The notes under the pieces are model-generated. The model was given only the letters and a program-made list of their open reading frames with translations. It searched no databases and was not told the origin of the DNA. Below are positions 51,702 to 54,861 of a stretch of 54,861 nt of DNA, piece after piece. This DNA is from an uncultured bacterium (GTDB taxonomy: Bacteria; Bacteroidota; Bacteroidia; CAILMK01): assembly GCA_903829945.1 (NCBI GenBank), contig CAIKRV010000077.1, positions 1 through 54,861 of the forward strand, written 5' to 3'. Positions within the stretch are counted from its first letter, which is position 1; the number at the start of each line of letters is the position of its first letter. Made by a program: the position numbers and the translations under genes.

Positions 51702-52772
51702 ATGAATCCTGAAGATAGAGCCAAAAAACGAGCAGAAAAATTAAGTGATTTTAATCCAAATGAAAATGGCTTACACGACCATGGGATTTTTGGTTTACCC
51801 TTTACTCCGGAGGAATCAGAAATAGTATTGGTTCCGGTCCCTTGGGAGGTAACGGTTTCATACAATGCCGGTACCGCAAAAGGACCTCAAGATATACTTT
51901 ATGCATCACTGCAAATAGATCTATTTGATGAATTAAACCCTGGTGCTTGGCGCCATGGTATTGCTATGGAAGAAATTCCTTCCGAATGGGACGAATTAAG
52001 TACTAAACTACGTGAAGATGTAGAGTTTTATTTGGATTCACTTACCTCAGGAATTGAGTTTCATGATAATATGGGCATCACGGGCAGAGTAAACCGCGCT
52101 TGTGAAAAACTAAACACTTACATAAAAGCACAAACATCAAAATTATTAGATGAAGGTAAGATTGTAGGATTAGTTGGTGGTGACCATAGTACCCCGCTTG
52201 GGTATTTGCAAGCTTTGGCAGAACGCCATAGTTCTTTTGGAATTTTACAAATAGATGCGCATGCTGATTTAAGAGATTCATATGAAGGATTTACTTATTC
52301 TCATGCTTCCATTTTTTATAATGCCTTACAAATACCTCAAATTAAAAAACTTTTACAATTAGGAATACGCGATTTCAGTGAGGCCGAATATGAGTTATCA
52401 CAAAGTACTTCCGGAATTTCAATTTTAATTACTGATTACGAAATAAAAAAGAAAACTTTCAGAGGTATTTCCTGGCATGACCAATGTATGGAATACCTAT
52501 CGCACCTGCCAGATAAGGTATATATCTCCTTTGATGTAGACGGCTTAGATCCATCTTTGGGTCCGAGTACAGGTACACCGGTACCGGGTGGATTTAAATT
52601 AGAAGAAGTAATATACCTATTTGAATTATTAGTAGATAGCGGTCGTCAAATAATAGGATTTGATTTATGTGAAGTTGCTGTTGATTATAATGATTGGGAT
52701 TCCAATGTAGGTAGCAGAATTTTATATAAACTTTGCATGCTTGCCGCTCGAAGTAAATTTGGCAAAAATTAA
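51702..52772 (+). CDS. Arginase/agmatinase-family ureohydrolase
   Basis: The 356-residue binuclear manganese hydrolase has the family ligand motifs LVGGDHSTPLG (His), DAHADLRDSY (Asp/His), SFDVDGLDPSLGP (Asp/Asp) and the CEVAVDYN stretch near the C-terminus. It hydrolyses a guanidino or formimino group. The N-terminal 50 residues are charged and of no known domain. Agmatinase, arginase and formimidoylglutamase cannot be told apart from the sequence alone. The stop codon precedes the HipA-like gene's GTG by four bases, so the genes are coexpressed. Confidence 0.88.
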   Translation: MNPEDRAKKRAEKLSDFNPNENGLHDHGIFGLPFTPEESEIVLVPVPWEVTVSYNAGTAKGPQDILYASLQIDLFDELNPGAWRHGIAMEEIPSEWDELSTKLREDVEFYLDSLTSGIEFHDNMGITGRVNRACEKLNTYIKAQTSKLLDEGKIVGLVGGDHSTPLGYLQALAERHSSFGILQIDAHADLRDSYEGFTYSHASIFYNALQIPQIKKLLQLGIRDFSEAEYELSQSTSGISILITDYEIKKKTFRGISWHDQCMEYLSHLPDKVYISFDVDGLDPSLGPSTGTPVPGGFKLEEVIYLFELLVDSGRQIIGFDLCEVAVDYNDWDSNVGSRILYKLCMLAARSKFGKN

Positions 52773-52776
52773 TATC

Positions 52777-53568
52777 GTGAAAGTTGAGCCTTTAAGAGAA
52801 GTAAATGTAACTCGTTATGTAACTCCACTAAGAGAAGGTGGTTCACTTCCTGCTATTGCTGAGGCTGATGACGGATTTTTATATGTTATTAAATTTAGAG
52901 GTGCCGGGCAAGGAAGTAAAGCATTAATTGCTGAATTAATAGGTGGTGAATTAGCACGAGTTCTTGGATTAAAAATGCCTGAATTAGTTTTTGCAAACTT
53001 AGATGAAGCATTTGGCAGGACTGAACCGGATGAAGAAATACAAGATCTGCTTCGAGCAAGTAAAGGTCTTAACCTTGGTTTGCATTATTTATCGGGCGCT
53101 ATTACTTTTGATCCTACAGTTCGAACTATATCATCGCTGTTAGCATCACAAATTGTTTGGCTGGATAGTTTAATATTAAATGTGGATCGAACAGTGAGAA
53201 ACACGAATATGCTTCTATGGTATAAAGAACTTTGGCTTATAGACCATGGAGGAGCATTATATTTTCATCACCAATGGAATAATTGGGAACAAAAAGCAAC
53301 AGATGGATTTAAACAAATTAAGGATCATGTATTGCTGCCACAAGCTTCAGAAATCCAAAATGTAAATGAACATTTTAAAAAAATTCTGACCAAGGAAATC
53401 ATCCATAAAATCGTAAATATGGTACCCGATTCATGGTTGGCATCAGATACCTATTTTGATAGCATAGAAGCACAAAAAGATGCTTACTGTCAATTTTTAG
53501 AACGAAGAATAGCACATTCAGATATTATTGTAAAGGAGGTTGAAAATGCAAGAACAACACTTATTTGA
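52777..53568 (+). CDS. HipA-like kinase (HipA_2 family)
   Basis: The 263-residue protein fits the HipA-type kinase family. FLYVIKFRGAGQGSKALIAEL holds the ATP-binding Lys, WLDSLILNVDRTVRNTNML is the catalytic loop (with the D...N.DR...N pattern) and LWLIDHGGALYF carries the metal-binding Asp. Members phosphorylate protein or tRNA-synthetase targets, but this small HipA_2 form is not a classical HipA and has no HipB partner here. I chose the GTG at 52777 (VKVEPLREVNVTRY), four bases after the upstream stop; a frame start at 52741 lies inside that gene. It overlaps the next gene by 23 bases, as is usual for the HipA_2/DUF3037 pair. Confidence 0.82.
   Translation: MKVEPLREVNVTRYVTPLREGGSLPAIAEADDGFLYVIKFRGAGQGSKALIAELIGGELARVLGLKMPELVFANLDEAFGRTEPDEEIQDLLRASKGLNLGLHYLSGAITFDPTVRTISSLLASQIVWLDSLILNVDRTVRNTNMLLWYKELWLIDHGGALYFHHQWNNWEQKATDGFKQIKDHVLLPQASEIQNVNEHFKKILTKEIIHKIVNMVPDSWLASDTYFDSIEAQKDAYCQFLERRIAHSDIIVKEVENARTTLI
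53533..53540 (+). promoter_or_regulatory. Perfect Shine-Dalgarno AAGGAGGT before the DUF3037 gene
   Basis: AAGGAGGT lies inside the HipA-like coding sequence (codons for VKEV), five bases before the ATG at 53546. It is fully complementary to the 16S 3' end. Strong sites like this are rare in Bacteroidota, which mostly do not rely on them, so it helps decide the DUF3037 start. Confidence 0.65.
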
Positions 53569-53929
53569 ATATGCAGTAATCCGTATCGTTCCTAAAGTGG
53601 AGCGTGAAGAATTCCTTAATATTGGAGTGATATTATATTGCCGTGACCAAAACTTTCTACACGCCAAATACCATTTAGATACAGCAAAGTTAAAAGCCTT
53701 ATCAACCGAATTAGATATTGCGGAAATTGAAGATTATTTGCGTTCCATTTGTAGCATAAGTGAAGGAACAACCAATTCTGGGCCCATTGGCTCCTTGCCT
53801 ATGGCAGATCGTTACCGTTGGCTCACTGCTACACGCAGTACCATAGTCCAATGCTCCAAAACACATCCGGGATTATGTAAAAATTCTGAAGTAATGCTAG
53901 AGCAATTATTTCAGAAATTAGTATTATAG
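53546..53929 (+). CDS. DUF3037 family protein
   Basis: The 127-residue protein begins MQEQHLFEYAVIRIVPKVER and includes EFLNIGVILYC, the core of DUF3037, followed by a helical half with GSLPMADRYRWLTATRST. DUF3037 genes are commonly found directly after HipA_2-type kinase genes, as here, where the two overlap by 23 bases. The function is unknown; acting as a partner or inhibitor of the kinase has been suggested by the linkage only. I used the ATG at 53546 downstream of a strong ribosome-binding site. It ends one base before the stop of the convergent AHSA1 gene. Confidence 0.8.
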   Translation: MQEQHLFEYAVIRIVPKVEREEFLNIGVILYCRDQNFLHAKYHLDTAKLKALSTELDIAEIEDYLRSICSISEGTTNSGPIGSLPMADRYRWLTATRSTIVQCSKTHPGLCKNSEVMLEQLFQKLVL

Positions 53930-54367
53930 TTATTCACCATTCTCCAAATAATTTCGCAGCCCTATATTGATAATATATTTCCATGCATCTTCAAAGTTTT
54001 CGCGCTTTAATGCAGGATGATTAGCGGGAAACGAATCTAATCCTTGGTGCAAAAATTGAATAAGCGTAAAATGACCTTCCGGCATTAAATTAAAACTTAC
54101 CTCCGAATATCCCGGAATACCTTCATAACACCAATTAAAGGACAATTTGTGATTGGGTATTGCCTCCATTACCATACAATGATGAATATACAATGAATTT
54201 TCATCCGGTCCAGCTGAGAAAGTAAATTCAAAACCGGGCACCGGACTAAATTCATCCAACAGAAAAAACCAATGTTTCATTGCATGACTATCAGTTAAGG
54301 CATTCCATACTTTAGAAACCCTTGCTTTTATTTTAAATTCCAAAAGTAATGGATTACTTAAAATCAC
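53930..54367 (-). CDS. AHSA1/SRPBCC-domain protein
   Basis: The 145-residue protein is a START-like SRPBCC fold of the AHSA1 (activator of Hsp90 ATPase homologue) type. KIKARVSKVWNALTDSHAMKHW opens the domain, and EAIPNHKLSFNW, SEVSFNLMPEGHFTLIQF and the C-terminal helix (ENFEDAWKYIINIGLRNYLE) complete it. Such proteins bind hydrophobic ligands; the natural ligand is unknown. Its start overlaps the DoxX-like gene by four bases, a common pairing in Bacteroidota. It converges with DUF3037 with no gap between stop codons. Confidence 0.85.
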   Translation of the reverse strand: MILSNPLLLEFKIKARVSKVWNALTDSHAMKHWFFLLDEFSPVPGFEFTFSAGPDENSLYIHHCMVMEAIPNHKLSFNWCYEGIPGYSEVSFNLMPEGHFTLIQFLHQGLDSFPANHPALKRENFEDAWKYIINIGLRNYLENGE

Positions 54368-54720
54368 ACTGCCATTCTTTTATGATGAAAATAATAGGAG
54401 GCAAAAAGTGGAGCCAACCATATTAGAATCATTAATGATTGATAAAAAGGAGCCATTCCTGAGGCAACCATCGAATAAGCTGCTCCTATTAAATCAAATA
54501 CTAATCCCGCATAAGCCCATTCTTTTAATTTATTAAAGCCGGGAATTAGAATTACTATAACACCAATAAATTTGGCAACTCCTAAAAAAGGAATAATATA
54601 AACTGGATAGCCTAATTGTGCATTTACAATTTTTATGGCGTCTGCCGTATTTAAAATATCCGGTATTGATGAAAGTAGTATTAATACAGCCATGATTCCG
54701 GTTGCAATCCAATAATAAAG
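54364..54720 (-). pseudogene. DoxX-like membrane protein gene, 5' end cut by insertion sequence
   Basis: The frame shows the four-helix DoxX_2 family: in-frame codons upstream of the ATG at 54693 read LYYWIATGI, a typical beginning of this family, and continue MAVLILLSSIPDIL, YIIPFLGVAKFIGVIVIL and YAGLVFDLIGAAYSM. The frame stays open up to the insertion-sequence boundary at 54721, where it meets a stop in the transposon (TGA). Family members usually have a handful of residues more before YWIATG, so the native start was probably lost. The ATG at 54693 could give a shortened product. The next gene downstream is the AHSA1 partner, overlapping by four bases. Confidence 0.72.
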
Positions 54721-54861
54721 TGGAAAACTCGGTCAAATTGACCACCGTCCACCGGACGAAACTGACCACCTGATGCCGGTCTAAATTGACCACCCCGCAC
54801 CGGATCAAATTGACCACCTGCGGACGAGATTTTAGTTCATGCTGTGTAGGAACCATTTTAG
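54721..54861. mobile_element. Partial insertion-sequence terminus (IS21-like), right edge
   Basis: The element starts with TGGAAAACTCGGTC at 54721. Four copies of a 19-bp unit, CCGGATCAAATTGACCACC type, start at 54728, 54752, 54776 and 54800, an exact 24-bp period. The terminal 26 bases match the left-edge element well. The rest (54819-54861) is element interior with no recognisable transposase. Multiple end repeats and the TG terminus suggest IS21 family. It interrupts the DoxX-like gene. Confidence 0.7.

Noticed and set aside
54728-54818. Four evenly spaced repeats that could suggest a CRISPR array
   Set aside because: The period is only 24 bp with 5-bp gaps, the units are imperfect and they form the end of a transposon; there are no cas genes.
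54533-54856. 107-residue minus-strand frame at the right edge, with repeated VVNL-type residues
   Set aside because: Its repeats are simply the translation of the 24-bp-period transposon end units, and the rest is out of frame with the DoxX-like gene.
1-54861. Idea that both edges belong to one insertion sequence closing a circular replicon
   Set aside because: The flanking bases next to the two termini (AGTGAT on the left, ATAAAG on the right) do not match as a target-site duplication, and the gene content is chromosomal. The edges are better explained by two separate insertions and an assembly break.

Overview
The window looks like a chromosomal contig from a member of the phylum Bacteroidota. 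The evidence is an AT-rich genome, a giant secreted protein with a type IX secretion (T9SS) tail, many TAnnTTTG-type -7 promoter boxes close to start codons, little use of Shine-Dalgarno sites, and typical Bacteroidota families (SPW-repeat and CCC-motif-like membrane proteins, an Nramp-UspA fusion, small CP-motif lipoproteins). The class cannot be fixed from the sequence alone. Both ends of the window lie in IS21-like transposon termini built from 19-bp repeats with a 24-bp period, so the contig probably breaks at repeated insertion sequences.

Layout. 1-1.7 kb: an insertion-sequence end that cuts a PD-(D/E)XK nuclease-like gene, behind a RhuM-Fic fusion gene. 1.7-5.5 kb: a DUF2279 protein, an AAA+ ATPase/WYL regulator pair and a DEDDh exonuclease. 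5.8-21.7 kb: one 5289-residue secreted protein with eight beta-helix modules (spacing 547-579 residues), a second smaller solenoid and a C-terminal T9SS signal. 21.9-29.4 kb: a DUF975-like membrane protein, then a tightly packed minus-strand biotin operon (bioB, bioF, bioD, bioA, and a beta-ketoacyl synthase) preceded by a helical-repeat protein. 29.5-36.4 kb: small proteins, SlyD-like FKBP, tRNA-Cys, folB, glutaryl-CoA dehydrogenase, a secreted protein of uncertain family, a phosphohexomutase, two tiny lipoproteins and diacylglycerol kinase. 36.4-40.8 kb: smpB, a hotdog protein, an Nramp-UspA metal transporter with its DtxR/MntR-type regulator, a third tiny lipoprotein and OsmC. 40.8-48.7 kb: a barrel-like protein with lipA, a methyltransferase/glycosyltransferase operon, kynurenine 3-monooxygenase, acetyl-CoA synthetase and a small conserved protein. 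48.7-54.9 kb: a divergent Nramp-family transporter with a class III aminotransferase, a small membrane protein, an arginase-family enzyme, a HipA-like kinase with DUF3037, and an AHSA1/DoxX pair whose DoxX gene is cut by the right insertion sequence.

How it works together. The clearest pathway is late biotin synthesis, with all four enzymes from pimeloyl-thioester to biotin plus a condensing enzyme that may help make the pimeloyl precursor. Metal homeostasis is represented by the mntR-like/mntH-Usp neighbourhood and a second Nramp paralogue. Most of the rest is housekeeping. The points most worth following are the giant modular T9SS protein, the family of three tiny lipoproteins with a C-x4-CP core, the condensing enzyme in the biotin operon, the divergent Nramp, the HipA/DUF3037 pair with an unusually perfect Shine-Dalgarno, and the toxin/nuclease remnant at the left edge. 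I did not find a CRISPR array, prophage or complete transposon.
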